Shown piece by piece: positions 25,165 to 34,501 of a stretch of 64,000 nt of DNA. The stretch comes from Litoreibacter janthinus (GTDB lineage: Bacteria; Pseudomonadota; Alphaproteobacteria; Rhodobacterales; Rhodobacteraceae). Position numbers and translations under genes: made by a program. A model generated the notes under the pieces. The model ran no database searches, had not been told where the DNA came from, and saw only the letters and a list, made by a program, of their open reading frames with translations. Each line of letters begins with the position of its first letter. Positions within the stretch are counted from its first letter, which is position 1. The DNA lies in contig NZ_FOYO01000001.1 of assembly GCF_900111945.1 (NCBI RefSeq), positions 1,619,751 to 1,683,750 of the forward strand. The letters are read 5' to 3'.

Positions 25165-26651
25165 TGTCTGATCTGAACAAACTCGGCATTGCCGAAGCCC
25201 GCGACGCACTGCGCAAAGGTGAAGTAACTTCCATCGAGCTGACGGAAGCCTGCTTGGGTGCCATTGAGGATGCGGGTGCGCTGAACGCATTCGTGCATAA
25301 CACCCCAGAGATTGCCCGCAGCCAAGCTGCCGCTGCTGATACGCGGATCAAGGCAGGCGATGCGCCTGACATGTGCGGTATCCCTCTGGGTATCAAAGAT
25401 TTGTTCTGCACCAAGGGTGTGCCGTCACAAGCGGCCTCGCGCATTCTGGAAGGCTTCAAGCCGGAATATGAAAGCACCATAACGCAGCAATTGTGGGATG
25501 CGGGCTCTGTCATGTTGGGCAAGCTGAACATGGACGAATTCGCTATGGGCTCGTCCAACGAAACGTCGGTTTACGGCGATGTGGTCAATCCTTGGCGTCG
25601 TGGCAATGACGATGCACCGTTGACACCCGGAGGCTCGTCTGGTGGCTCCGCATCCGCTGTCGCGGCTGATTTGTGTTTGGCTGCAACTGGCACGGACACG
25701 GGTGGCTCAATCCGTCAGCCCGCGGCTCTTGTTGGCATCACAGGGCTGAAACCGACCTACGGACGCTGCTCGCGCTGGGGCGTTGTAGCGTTTGCGTCCT
25801 CGCTGGACCAAGCGGGCCCGATGACCAAATCCGTGCGCGACGCGGCGATCATGCTGGGTGCTATGGCGGGACACGACCCGAAAGATTCGACCAGCGCCGA
25901 ATTGGCCGTACCAGATTTCGAGGCGGCATTGACAGGCGACATTCGCGGCAAGAAGATCGGCATCCCGAAAGAATACCGGATGGACGGTATGCCCGCCGAG
26001 ATCGAGCAGCTTTGGGCCGATGGCACCGCAATGCTGAAAGACGCGGGCGCCGAGATCGTCGACATCACCCTGCCGCACACCAAATACGCGCTGCCTGCCT
26101 ACTACGTAGTGGCCCCGGCCGAGGCGTCTTCCAACCTTGCCCGCTATGACGGCGTTCGCTTCGGTCATCGCGCCAAACTGGGTCAAGGCGATGGCATTAC
26201 TGAAATGTACGAAAAGACACGCGCAGAAGGCTTTGGCCCCGAGGTGCAACGCCGCGTGATGATCGGAACATATGTGCTGAGCGCCGGGTTCTACGACGCC
26301 TATTATAACCGCGCCCGAAAGGTCCGCTCGCTGATCAAGAAGGATTTCGAGGATGTCTTCGCAGAGGGTATCGACGCGATCCTGACCCCGGCGACCCCGT
26401 CGGCGGCTTTTGGCCTAGGCGAGATGGCTGACGCGGATCCGGTTCAGATGTACCTCAACGATGTCTTTACAGTCACAGTCAATCTGGCAGGACTTCCGGG
26501 CATCGCGGTGCCTGCAGGGCTAGATAAACAAGGGCTTCCGCTGGCTCTTCAGTTAATTGGCCGACCTTGGGAAGAGGGCGACCTGCTGAACACGGCCTAC
26601 GCGCTTGAACAAGCCGCCGGTTTTGTGGCGAAGCCCGCCAAATGGTGGTAG
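25164..26651 (+). CDS. gatA: Asp-tRNA(Asn)/Glu-tRNA(Gln) amidotransferase subunit A
   Basis: A 495-residue amidase-signature enzyme that releases ammonia from glutamine or asparagine for transamidation of misacylated tRNA. The amidase signature [17 protein letters not shown] around residues 153-170 contains the Ser-cisSer pair, and the catalytic lysine is in [10 protein letters not shown] near residue 76; [14 protein letters not shown] follows. Full length. The overlap with gatC makes a coupled pair. The organism thus uses the indirect Gln-tRNA route. Confidence 0.97.
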   Translation: MSDLNKLGIAEARDALRKGEVTSIELTEACLGAIEDAGALNAFVHNTPEIARSQAAAADTRIKAGDAPDMCGIPLGIKDLFCTKGVPSQAASRILEGFKPEYESTITQQLWDAGSVMLGKLNMDEFAMGSSNETSVYGDVVNPWRRGNDDAPLTPGGSSGGSASAVAADLCLAATGTDTGGSIRQPAALVGITGLKPTYGRCSRWGVVAFASSLDQAGPMTKSVRDAAIMLGAMAGHDPKDSTSAELAVPDFEAALTGDIRGKKIGIPKEYRMDGMPAEIEQLWADGTAMLKDAGAEIVDITLPHTKYALPAYYVVAPAEASSNLARYDGVRFGHRAKLGQGDGITEMYEKTRAEGFGPEVQRRVMIGTYVLSAGFYDAYYNRARKVRSLIKKDFEDVFAEGIDAILTPATPSAAFGLGEMADADPVQMYLNDVFTVTVNLAGLPGIAVPAGLDKQGLPLALQLIGRPWEEGDLLNTAYALEQAAGFVAKPAKWW

Positions 26652-26685
26652 CTTCCCAAGCAACAAAGATGAAATGAGGTCTGTT

Positions 26686-27384
26686 ATGCGTGGTTTGTGT
26701 GTAGTTCTGGTTGCGGCTGGCTTGGCGGCATGTGCGCCGACAGTGCCTGATAGTGGCGCTGGCGTCGGCTTTGACGACTATGATACCTATTTGGCCCAAC
26801 GACAGTCACGCGATGCGCAACTGCGCAGGCAAGGCTCAGGCGCGCCCGCCACAGCCGCAACCCCAGAACAGCAGACCGCACGTGATGCTGTGGCTGCTGT
26901 GCGTGGTTCCTCCGGACAACCGGAGCGCGGCGAAAGCGTGCCTGCAGGCATTCAAAACACCTCGCCAAATGCGCCTGTTCCTGATCTGAACAACCCTTCA
27001 ATTTCTGACGAGCAAGATTTCCAAGCGGTCTCCAGCCGTCAGAGCATCGAAAGCGATGCAGAGCGCCGCAAAGCGCAAAGCGCGCAGTACCAAGTGATCG
27101 CACCGACGGCCTTGCCGCGCCGTCCGGGCGGCAACGCGCCGACACCTGTAGAGTTCGCGTTGGAAACCAGCCATCCGGTTGGACAAAAGGTCTATCGCCG
27201 CTCGGTCTTCTCTTCGAGCAAAACGGCCAAGGCCTGTGCTGGCTACAGCTCTGCCGAACTGGCGCAGGATGCGTTCTTGAAGGCGGGCGGCCCGCAGAAA
27301 GACAAGATCGGCGTTGATCCTGATGGCGATGGATACGCTTGCGGCTGGAACCCTGCCAAATACCGCGGTCTTGTAAGAGGCTAG
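26686..27384 (+). CDS. Lipoprotein with C-terminal Excalibur calcium-binding motif
   Basis: A 232-residue exported lipoprotein. The signal peptide ends in the lipobox LAAC about 15 residues from ATG 26686 (GAGG ribosome site). The long middle is low-complexity, rich in Gln, Ala, Pro and Ser. The last 40 residues carry the Excalibur motif DPDGDGYACGWNP with paired cysteines (CAGYSSAELAQ upstream), a calcium-binding extracellular module. An earlier ATG (26674) is possible. It precedes an AmpD-like amidase by 4 bp, which hints at a cell-envelope job for both. Confidence 0.8.
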   Translation: MRGLCVVLVAAGLAACAPTVPDSGAGVGFDDYDTYLAQRQSRDAQLRRQGSGAPATAATPEQQTARDAVAAVRGSSGQPERGESVPAGIQNTSPNAPVPDLNNPSISDEQDFQAVSSRQSIESDAERRKAQSAQYQVIAPTALPRRPGGNAPTPVEFALETSHPVGQKVYRRSVFSSSKTAKACAGYSSAELAQDAFLKAGGPQKDKIGVDPDGDGYACGWNPAKYRGLVRG

Positions 27385-27388
27385 TCGC

Positions 27389-28078
27389 GTGACGCCGGAA
27401 TGGCGGCCTTCGCCCAATTTCGGTGACCGAAAAGACGGCGCGACCCCGCAACTGGTCGTGTTGCACTACACTGCGATGGATAGCTGCGAGGCGGCCTGTC
27501 GCACATTGTGCAACCCCGACAACGAGGTCTCGGCACATTATCTGATCTGCGCAGACGGGCGTCTGATCCAGATGGTGGATGAAGAGAAGCGCGCGTGGCA
27601 TGCTGGTGCCGGCACGTGGCAGGGGCGGGGGGATGTGAATTCCCGTTCAATCGGGATCGAGATGTCGAACACCGGTTTCGCCCCGTTTTCAGCCCCGCTT
27701 TTTGACACCCTTGAAACCTTGCTCAGCGGAATCCTGACGCGCTGGGATATTCCCGCCTCCTGCGTCATCGCGCATTCGGATTTCGCACCGGGGCGCAAGA
27801 TCGATCCGGGCCGCAGGTTTGATTGGCAGCGGCTGGCACGGCGGGGCTTGGCGATTTGGCCTGAGACCAGAACAGGCGGGGATGCCGACATGGCGACTTT
27901 CATCCGTGCTGCGACGTCCTTTGGCTATCCCGACGATGTCGAGCCTGATACCGTGCTGGCGAGCTTCCGTCTGCGCTTCAATCCGACCGCTGAAGGGCCC
28001 ATCACCGTGCGCGATGTGGCGATGGCGGTGGCCTTGTCGGATGAGTTCGGGATTGACCAGCGCACGGCGGGCGCGTAG
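27389..28078 (+). CDS. N-acetylmuramoyl-L-alanine amidase, AmpD family
   Basis: A 229-residue amidase_2 protein that cleaves muramyl-peptide amide bonds in peptidoglycan recycling or turnover. The zinc site is visible: LHYTAM near residue 27 and AHSDFAPGRKIDPG near 130, with GIEMSNTG between. A C-terminal peptidoglycan-binding-like helical part of about 50 residues follows (FIRAATSFGYPDD). The start is GTG 27389; no signal peptide, so a cytosolic AmpD role fits. Ends 10 bp before rnpB. Confidence 0.88.
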   Translation: MTPEWRPSPNFGDRKDGATPQLVVLHYTAMDSCEAACRTLCNPDNEVSAHYLICADGRLIQMVDEEKRAWHAGAGTWQGRGDVNSRSIGIEMSNTGFAPFSAPLFDTLETLLSGILTRWDIPASCVIAHSDFAPGRKIDPGRRFDWQRLARRGLAIWPETRTGGDADMATFIRAATSFGYPDDVEPDTVLASFRLRFNPTAEGPITVRDVAMAVALSDEFGIDQRTAGA

Positions 28079-28088
28079 GCGAGGCATC

Positions 28089-28466
28089 GCGCGGAGGGCT
28101 GGATGACCGCGGGCCTTCGGGTTCGAGGAAAGTCCGGACTCCACAAGGCAACGGTGCCGGGTAACGCCCGGGCGGAGCAATCCGACGGAAAGCGCCACAG
28201 AGAAGAAACTGCCCCCGCATGTCGGGGGTGAGGGTGAAACGGTGGGGTAAGAGCCCACCGCGCCGCTGGCAACAGGGGTGGCACGGCAAGCCCCACCGGG
28301 AGCAATGCCAAATAGGAACCGCGTGAGGGCTTGCCCTCGGGGATGCTTTGTCCCCAGCAGGTTCGGGTTGGCAGCTAGAGGGCCGCGGGCAACCGTGGCT
28401 TAAGATGAATGGTCATCCAGAGGGGGCAACCCCTCGGACAGAATCCGGCTTATAGGCTCTCCGCGC
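28089..28466 (+). ncRNA. rnpB: RNase P RNA component, bacterial class A
   Basis: About 378 nt with the conserved core: GAGGAAAGTCCGGACTCCA near the 5' end, AGAGAAGAAACTGCC, GGTGAAACGGTGGGGTAAGAG and the 3' block AGAATCCGGCTTATAGG. The P1 helix pairs GCGCGGAG (28089-28096) with CTCCGCGC (28459-28466). A T-rich run follows at 28470-28475. The ends may be off by a few bases. It processes tRNA 5' ends with RnpA. Confidence 0.97.
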
Positions 28467-28540
28467 ATATTTTTTCCGACGCAGCCGTGCAAAGCCCCTT
28501 GGGGGCTCTGCGTTGCCTTGGGATGGCGCGGTTGCGACCG

Positions 28541-30289
28541 TTACTCTCCGAGGGCGATGCCTTCACGGCGCGGATCAGCCCCGCCAAGTAGCCCGTCTTC
28601 GCTGACAGCGATTGCGTGGAGGCCGGAGTTGAGCCCGCGCACGCTGGTCTCGAAGCCGAGTGCCGTCAGCGGCTCTGCCAGATTTGCGGCGTCTGTTCCT
28701 TCTTCAAGGTCATAGGTGCCAAACCGATTGACCAGATGCGGCAAAGCGATGGCCGCTTGTGGGTCCAGCCCCCAGTCCAGATGCGCGATCACCGTTTTTG
28801 CCACATAGCCAATGATCCGAGATCCGCCGGGGGAGCCGACCACCAATACAGGCTTTCCGTCTTTGAGTACAATTGTTGGCGCCATGGAGGAGCGGGGGCG
28901 TTTGCCCGGCTCCACACGGTTGGCGATTGGGACGCCGTCGACATGGGTTCTGAAAGAAAAGTCGGTCAGTTCGTTGTTCAACAGGAACCCACCCGGGGCC
29001 ATCAGGCGCGACCCGAACCCGTTCTCGATGGTTGTCGTCATGCTCAGCGCGTTGCCGTACTGATCCACGATCGAGATATGCGAGGTCGAAGGAAGCTCGA
29101 TGCTTTCGTCATCTGCGAGCAGCAAAGCATGATCGAACGGCGGCTCCCCCGCAGAAACGTCAGTGAGCGCCGTTTCGCTGGCAAGCGCTGCTGCACGGCT
29201 GGCGAGGTAGTCGGTGTTCACAAGCCCTTTGGTAGGCATCGGAACAAAGTCGCTATCGGCCATGTAGCGGCCGCGATCTGCAAAGGCGAGGCGGGAGGCG
29301 TCGCCGATCAGACGCCACGCTTCCGGGCTGTCTTTGCCCAATGCGGCAAGGTCGTATCCTTCCAGCATGCCCAGAATCTGCCCGACGGTCAGCGCGCCGG
29401 AAGAGGGTGGGCCCATTCCGCAGACATCATGCGTGCGGTAGGTCACGCAGACAGGTGCGCGTTCTTTCACCTTGTAGACCGATAAGTCGGTCATCGACAA
29501 AACGCCGGGGTTGCCTTGGACGTTTACGACAGTGTCGACGATGCCTTGGGCGATCTCGCCTGTGTAAAAGGCCTCAGCCCCACCGGTTGCGATGGCGGCG
29601 AGCGTTTTGGCGTAAGCAAGGTTGGTGAGCGTGCTCCCTGCGGCTACAGGCGCGCCTTCGGGGACGAAGTAGGACGCCGTGCGCGCGTAGCCGGACAAAC
29701 GCTCCTGATCGGACTCCACAAGTGCGGCAAGGCGGGGCGACACCTCAAAGCCGTTCTCGGCAAGCGATATTGCGTCCGCAAACAAGGACGGCCAGCCTGC
29801 GCGGCCCCATTTTGCATGGGCCATCTCTAGAAGCGCGGGCGTGCCCGGTGTGCCGACAGATCGGCCCCCGACCACGGCGTCAAAGAACTTTAGCGGCTCG
29901 CCATCGTCGTCCTGAAACAGGCGTGGCGTCGCTGCCAATGGTGCAGTCTCACGACCGTCCAGCGTCGTCATCTGGCCGGTGGCCCCGTCATACCATACAA
30001 GGAACGCACCACCCCCTAGGCCGGAGCTTTGCGGCTCTACCAATCCAAGTACGGTCTGCACGGCCACCATTGCATCAGCGGCGGAGCCGCCGTCTGCCAA
30101 CACTTTTGCACCAGCGCGCACGGCAAGCGGGTTTGCGGCGGCAACCATCCATTTTGAGGCCGCTACGGGCGCGCCACTGTCCTTGCTGGCGAGTGCGGTC
30201 GCGGCTTCAGGGGCGAAGGCGTCAGCGGCCTGTTGTGCGGAGACGGGCAGGGCGGCGAGAAGGATCGGGAAAAGCATAAAAGGGCGCAT
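28541..30289 (-). CDS. ggt: Gamma-glutamyltransferase
   Basis: A 582-residue periplasmic Ntn-hydrolase that cleaves or transfers gamma-glutamyl groups (glutathione). A signal peptide ends near residue 19 (LLAALPVSAQQA). The autoprocessing site lies in PSTSHISIVDQYGNA, where the threonine becomes the small subunit's nucleophile; SSGLGGGAFLVWYDG and PGGSRIIGYVAKTV are family blocks. ATG 30289 is chosen for the signal peptide; 30322 is also open. A possible functional link to pxpABC exists, since glutathione turnover can yield 5-oxoproline. Confidence 0.94.
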   Translation of the reverse strand: MRPFMLFPILLAALPVSAQQAADAFAPEAATALASKDSGAPVAASKWMVAAANPLAVRAGAKVLADGGSAADAMVAVQTVLGLVEPQSSGLGGGAFLVWYDGATGQMTTLDGRETAPLAATPRLFQDDDGEPLKFFDAVVGGRSVGTPGTPALLEMAHAKWGRAGWPSLFADAISLAENGFEVSPRLAALVESDQERLSGYARTASYFVPEGAPVAAGSTLTNLAYAKTLAAIATGGAEAFYTGEIAQGIVDTVVNVQGNPGVLSMTDLSVYKVKERAPVCVTYRTHDVCGMGPPSSGALTVGQILGMLEGYDLAALGKDSPEAWRLIGDASRLAFADRGRYMADSDFVPMPTKGLVNTDYLASRAAALASETALTDVSAGEPPFDHALLLADDESIELPSTSHISIVDQYGNALSMTTTIENGFGSRLMAPGGFLLNNELTDFSFRTHVDGVPIANRVEPGKRPRSSMAPTIVLKDGKPVLVVGSPGGSRIIGYVAKTVIAHLDWGLDPQAAIALPHLVNRFGTYDLEEGTDAANLAEPLTALGFETSVRGLNSGLHAIAVSEDGLLGGADPRREGIALGE

Positions 30290-30467
30290 GGGTAACTTCC
30301 TTAGTGGGTAATACGTCTGCAATCATGGCTTTACAGCGATGTTTGGCAAGTGGGCATGGCCTGACCCGCTTTCGCGGTTGACTCGGGCCACCAAGCGCGT
30401 AAAAGGCGGCTTCAACCGAATTTCCGGGTGCTCGGTTTCTGCGCGCCCGACCCAGAGGAGAAGTGAG

Positions 30468-30635
30468 ATGGCGAAGCCAACCACGATCAAAATCCGCCTG
30501 AACTCGTCCGCTGGCACGGGCCACTTCTATGTGACCAAGAAAAACGCCCGCACCATGACAGAGAAGATGGTAGTGCGCAAATATGACCCAGTTGCGCGCA
30601 AGCATGTCGAATACAAAGAAGGCAAGATCAAGTAA
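30468..30635 (+). CDS. rpmG: 50S ribosomal protein L33
   Basis: A 55-residue L33: [20 protein letters not shown] at the start and [18 protein letters not shown] at the end. It lacks the zinc cysteines (C- form), as usual in alphaproteobacteria. A strong GAGGAG ribosome site lies 6 bases before ATG 30468. It stands alone and is followed by a rho-independent terminator. Confidence 0.98.
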   Translation: MAKPTTIKIRLNSSAGTGHFYVTKKNARTMTEKMVVRKYDPVARKHVEYKEGKIK

Positions 30636-30660
30636 GATCGCCTCTTTTGGAAGACTGAAG

Positions 30661-30687
30661 AAACCGCGCCTTCAAGCGCGGTTTTTT
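30661..30687 (+). terminator. Rho-independent terminator of rpmG
   Basis: A 9-bp stem (30661-30669 with 30676-30684), 6-base loop and a run of six T. Confidence 0.93.
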
Positions 30688-30875
30688 GTTTTGGAGAACT
30701 GGGATAGCTCCGGCGTTTTGCTGGCTCGCAGTGTACAAAGTGACGACATGTTGACGGGGTGGTCGACTACACCGGATCCGTGACCTGCAAAATCTGCTAG
30801 AGTTTTAGGGGATTTTCCCTTGATGGACTCAGTGAGCCTCTTTACCCTACCCACAACATATTGGGGGTGTTTGAA

Positions 30876-31493
30876 GTGAAGAATCTATTGATATTGTCTG
30901 TGCTTGCGCTTGCTGCATGTTCCCAGACGACGCGCGTGCACAATGATTGGTCTCGTGGGGCGGAGTTTGGGCCTAGCTCGGTTGTCGAGTTTCGCGCTCG
31001 TGCGGAACGTGGAGAGCCGGGTGTGTTTCCTGCTCCAAGCGGCTACTCAGTTTATACCGAGCAACAACGTGTAGCATCAGGCGCGGCCTCAAGTGATGGG
31101 GTCATCCGCCAGGGTACGGCGTCGTCGCGTACTGGCGAATTCATTACTGGGCAATTCGCAGGGGCCAGCGCGGCTGTGGGAACATCGACTTCGCAAACGG
31201 CATCGCTTGGGGGCGCAGGTTTGAGCGCAAACCCATTGAGCCTGCCAGCAGCACCTAATTCGCCGATCATTACCCGACAACAGGCGGTGAGCATGGCGAC
31301 GTCAACACCTCAAACGTTCCGGATATCTGACACTTCTCAGATCACGCTTACACGTGTTCGAGGTGGTCGCGTGGTGGAGAAGTACCTCTACGCGAGCAAG
31401 AACGGGAGGTTCTTCACAAAGCAGACGACGATCTACGCGCCGAATGCAAAAGCAGTCACTTGGCTTGGTTGGAGCGACTTACCCAAGAGTTAA
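30876..31493 (+). CDS. Lipoprotein of unknown function
   Basis: A 205-residue exported lipoprotein: KNLLILSVLALAAC, with the LAAC lipobox, then a Ser/Ala/Gly-rich middle and a basic beta-rich C-terminal part (FRISDTSQITLTRVRGGRVV, KNGRFFTKQTTIY). I chose GTG 30876 over TTG 30861, since the GTG gives a compact signal. I recognise no family. It has its own region between two terminators, so it is monocistronic. Lower GC than its neighbours in places. Confidence 0.75.
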   Translation: MKNLLILSVLALAACSQTTRVHNDWSRGAEFGPSSVVEFRARAERGEPGVFPAPSGYSVYTEQQRVASGAASSDGVIRQGTASSRTGEFITGQFAGASAAVGTSTSQTASLGGAGLSANPLSLPAAPNSPIITRQQAVSMATSTPQTFRISDTSQITLTRVRGGRVVEKYLYASKNGRFFTKQTTIYAPNAKAVTWLGWSDLPKS

Positions 31494-31516
31494 ACCTCCA
31501 AGGTAGTATGCATAAA

Positions 31517-31545
31517 AAAAGGCCGGTCAGATTGACCGGCCTTTT
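31517..31545. terminator. Bidirectional terminator between the lipoprotein and BI-1 genes
   Basis: A 13-bp perfect stem (31517-31529 with 31533-31545) and 3-base loop, with A and T runs on the flanks. It serves the rightward lipoprotein gene and the leftward BI-1 gene. Confidence 0.93.
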
Positions 31546-31565
31546 GTGTGTTTGGAGCCTTGCGA

Positions 31566-32288
31566 TTACTCGCGGCCACCCATGAACTGCAGCAGGAACA
31601 TGAACATGTTCAGGAAGTTCAGGTACAGGCTCAGGGCGCCCATGATGGCGGATTTCGCAAGCCATTCGGTTTCACCATACTGCGCCATCTGAATGTACTC
31701 GTTCTTCAGACGCTGCGTGTCGTAAGCTGTCAGCCCCGCGAAGATCAGCACACCGATGCTGGAGATCGCGAACTGGATCGCAGGCGAACCCAAGAAGATG
31801 TTGACGATCGACGCCAGGATCAGTCCGATAACGCCCATGATCAGGAAAGAGCCCCAGCCGGAGATGTCTTTCTTGGTGGTGTACCCCCAAAGGCTAAGCC
31901 CTGCGAACGCAATTGCCGTGACCATGAAGGTCTGCGCAATCGAGATGCCGGTATAAACCGCGAAGATGTAGCTGATCGACAGCCCCATCAGAGCCGCAAA
32001 GCCCCAGAAAACAAGTTGCGCGGCACCAGCGGACAAGCGGTTGATCATCGCGCCAAAAGCGAACACCACAACCAGCGGTGCGAACATCACCACCCATTTC
32101 AGCGGGGTGCCGAAGATGGCAGCAAGCATCGCATCGTTGTTGCCGACGACATAGGCCACGGCACCAGTGATCAGCATTGCGATCGACATGAGGCCGTAGG
32201 TTTTGCTCATATGGGCCTTGAGGCCCTCGTCGATGGCGGCCGTTCGGCTACCTACGCCGACAGACCTCATAGTCTCATATTCAGCCAT
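31566..32288 (-). CDS. Bax inhibitor-1/YccA family membrane protein
   Basis: A 240-residue polytopic membrane protein with seven hydrophobic segments after a cytosolic start of about 30 residues. The BI-1 blocks SISYIFAVYTG and GLTAYDTQRLKN near residue 195 are present. In E. coli YccA interacts with FtsH; BI-1 proteins are pH-sensitive calcium leak channels. ATG 32288 with a GGGAG site is preferred to the upstream extension. Ends at a bidirectional terminator. Confidence 0.92.
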   Translation of the reverse strand: MAEYETMRSVGVGSRTAAIDEGLKAHMSKTYGLMSIAMLITGAVAYVVGNNDAMLAAIFGTPLKWVVMFAPLVVVFAFGAMINRLSAGAAQLVFWGFAALMGLSISYIFAVYTGISIAQTFMVTAIAFAGLSLWGYTTKKDISGWGSFLIMGVIGLILASIVNIFLGSPAIQFAISSIGVLIFAGLTAYDTQRLKNEYIQMAQYGETEWLAKSAIMGALSLYLNFLNMFMFLLQFMGGRE

Positions 32289-32423
32289 GAAAACACTCCC
32301 ATTCAGGCGGTTAGAAATATGCGCCGGACACAATCCGGCAGGTTATGACCTCAAGGTGGGGCAGTCGGGGGGCATTTTCAAGTAATACCGCAGTATTTCG
32401 GTCATAAAATCATACACTTTCGC

Positions 32424-32885
32424 TTAAAGCGGCACTGCGGTGGAGTCTTTGATGTTCTCCATCACGAAACTTGCCGAAATATCGCGCACCGGAACGATCG
32501 AAATCAGCCGTTTGTAGAAGCGATCGTAGTCCGCAACATCGGCCACCTGAACCCGAAGCACATAGTCCAGATCCCCACTCATCCGGTGGGCGCCGGTTAT
32601 CTCTGGCAGGGTCTGGACGGCACGATCAAAGGCTTTGAGCCAGTCGGGGCTGTGATCGGCGGCGCGCATCAGGACGAACACCAACTGCCCGACACCCAGC
32701 TTTGCCGGATCCACAAGGGCAACACGGGCGCGCAATACCCCCGCCTCTTCCAAGCGTTTCACCCGACGCCAGCACGCATTGCGCGATAGATGGACGTCTT
32801 CAGCCAGAGCATCGACGCTTAGGGTCGCGTCAATTTGTAGGAGGCGAAGAATTGCACGGTCTGTATTGTCTATAGATAAAGCCAT
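32424..32885 (-). CDS. Lrp/AsnC family transcriptional regulator
   Basis: A 153-residue regulator: an N-terminal winged helix-turn-helix (residues about 5-60, DNTDRAILRLLQIDATLSVDAL and SRNACWRRVKRLEEAGV) and a C-terminal RAM ligand-binding domain containing GDLDYVLRVQVADVADY. It is divergent from the DUF6356 gene by 105 bp, so it may regulate itself or that gene. Ligand unknown. Confidence 0.92.
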   Translation of the reverse strand: MALSIDNTDRAILRLLQIDATLSVDALAEDVHLSRNACWRRVKRLEEAGVLRARVALVDPAKLGVGQLVFVLMRAADHSPDWLKAFDRAVQTLPEITGAHRMSGDLDYVLRVQVADVADYDRFYKRLISIVPVRDISASFVMENIKDSTAVPL

Positions 32886-32990
32886 ATGTGGGATTTTATC
32901 CCATATATTTATGGATTGGAAATGATATTAAAGATGAAATCACCGCTAGGACGGTGCGAAACTTCTCAAACGCCAATGAGGAGAGCAACA

Positions 32991-33227
32991 ATGTCAGACG
33001 TCACCCAAGCCGAAACCAGACCAAGTTTCTTTGTCGCCATGCGGGAGCACCCAGCTTCGGTGGGAGAGACCTATTTCGGCCACATGCGTTTTGCGTTGCG
33101 GTTTTCGGGGCTGCTGTTTGCGGCGGGTGGCGCGGCATTGGTTCACGCGGTCTTGCCCGCGTTGTTCGAAACGACGGCGAGCCAGATGATCCGCCGCATG
33201 TATGCGATGATCGAACAGCGCCACTGA
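32991..33227 (+). CDS. DUF6356 family small membrane protein
   Basis: A 78-residue protein starting at ATG 32991 after a GAGGAGAG site. It reads FVAMREHPASVGETYFGHM, then one or two hydrophobic segments (SGLLFAAGGAALVHAVLPALF), then a polar tail ending IEQRH. This pattern is common as a stand-alone gene in Rhodobacterales (DUF6356, sometimes mislabelled as capsule biosynthesis). Likely an inner-membrane protein; function unknown. Followed by a GC-rich hairpin. Confidence 0.75.
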   Translation: MSDVTQAETRPSFFVAMREHPASVGETYFGHMRFALRFSGLLFAAGGAALVHAVLPALFETTASQMIRRMYAMIEQRH

Positions 33228-33249
33228 GCTCCATGCTCGGACGACATTG

Positions 33250-33277
33250 AGGCGCGCAGGAACAAACCCGCGCGCCT
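33250..33277. terminator. GC-rich hairpin between DUF6356 and DUF1127 genes
   Basis: An 8-bp perfect outer stem (33250-33257 with 33270-33277). It lies between convergent genes and has no clear T run, so termination is likely but not certain. Confidence 0.6.
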
Positions 33278-33289
33278 GTCGCTATCAGC

Positions 33290-33493
33290 TTATTTCCAGT
33301 GTGCAGGCGCATCCCAGAAGGGGCGCTGAATTTCTGCGTCGACCTCATGGCGCTGCAACCCCAAATCCGCCAGACGTGTGTCGTCCAACTCCGCCAGGCT
33401 GCGACGCTGGCGATAAAGGTCGATGTAGTTCATGAGCCCAAAGCCACGACGGGAGGGGCGCGCAAGTGCGGAGGAGGTAGTGAATACGGTCAT
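33290..33493 (-). CDS. DUF1127 small protein
   Basis: A 67-residue protein with the DUF1127 core RQRRSLAELDDTRLADLGL at about residues 29-47 and an arginine-rich pre-core. Some short DUF1127 proteins in Rhodobacter and Agrobacterium act in small-RNA and stress regulation or RNA binding. It is divergent from the LysR gene, with a 123-bp shared control region. Confidence 0.88.
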   Translation of the reverse strand: MTVFTTSSALARPSRRGFGLMNYIDLYRQRRSLAELDDTRLADLGLQRHEVDAEIQRPFWDAPAHWK

Positions 33494-33616
33494 GGGTCTT
33501 GCCTTCGTTTTGAGTGATGTAAATCCGCTTTTGGATCATTTATGTTGATCTATATGGCATGCCGTGCTTCATTTCTAAAACGAATGGTTTTGAAGTTACT
33601 CATCACGGGAATTGAT

Positions 33617-34501
33617 GTGGCGAGAAATTTGGACATCACCTCCTTGCGGTCCTTTGTTGCCGTAGCGGATAGCGGCGGCGTCACGAAGGCGGCCGGCTAC
33701 CTTCACCTGACGCAGTCTGCCGTATCCATGCAGCTCAAAAGGTTGGAAGAATCGTTGGACGTTTCGCTGTTGGACCGCACCAACAGATCGGTGTCCCTAA
33801 CGGCGGAAGGCGAGCAATTGCTCAGCTATGCCCGCCGGATGCTGACGCTGAACGATGAGATATACACGCGCTTGACCGCCAAGGAATACGAAGGAGAGAT
33901 CGTGCTGGGCGTGCCCCATGACATTATCTACCCCTATATCCCGCCAATTCTACGCCGGTTCGCAGCGGACTTTCCTCGTGTGCAGATGCGAATGGTATCT
34001 GCCCCGACGAAGCGTCTGCGACAGATGTTCGACCGTGGTGAATGTGATGTGATTCTGACCACTGAGGAACACCCCGGCGCAGGCGGGGAGGCACTGGTGA
34101 CACTGCCTTTGGTCTGGATCGGGGCGGTGGGTGGCACGGCTTGGAAAACGCGCCCCCTACCTGTGGCCTTTTGCAAGAACTGCATTTTCCGGTCTGGCGT
34201 GCTTAAGCGACTGGATGAGGCGGATTTTGACTGGGAGATGGTGGTAGATTCGGATTTGGATAACGCCGTGGAAGCGGTTGTAAGCGCGGACTTGGCAATC
34301 CATGCCGCCATTAAGGGTGTATATCCCCGTCAAACCGGCCCGATTGCACATGACGGCGTTTTGCCTGATCCAGGGCAATCCCGGATCGTTCTGTATCTTC
34401 AAGCTGGCGAAGACCCCATTCTAGCGGCGCTGCGCGACATGATCCGCACCGCCTACCTGTCAGAATGGTCGCCCAGCGAGGCGGTTGCGCTCAGAGCGTG
34501 A
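33617..34501 (+). CDS. LysR-family transcriptional regulator
   Basis: A 294-residue LysR regulator: a winged helix-turn-helix at residues about 5-65 (SLRSFVAVADSGGVTKAAGYLHLTQSAV in two parts) and a substrate-binding effector domain. GTG 33617 gives the usual family N-terminus; ATG 33584 is a longer alternative. The last 11 bases overlap the convergent quinone oxidoreductase gene. The target is unknown; the divergent DUF1127 gene or the region itself is a candidate. Confidence 0.9.
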   Translation: MARNLDITSLRSFVAVADSGGVTKAAGYLHLTQSAVSMQLKRLEESLDVSLLDRTNRSVSLTAEGEQLLSYARRMLTLNDEIYTRLTAKEYEGEIVLGVPHDIIYPYIPPILRRFAADFPRVQMRMVSAPTKRLRQMFDRGECDVILTTEEHPGAGGEALVTLPLVWIGAVGGTAWKTRPLPVAFCKNCIFRSGVLKRLDEADFDWEMVVDSDLDNAVEAVVSADLAIHAAIKGVYPRQTGPIAHDGVLPDPGQSRIVLYLQAGEDPILAALRDMIRTAYLSEWSPSEAVALRA

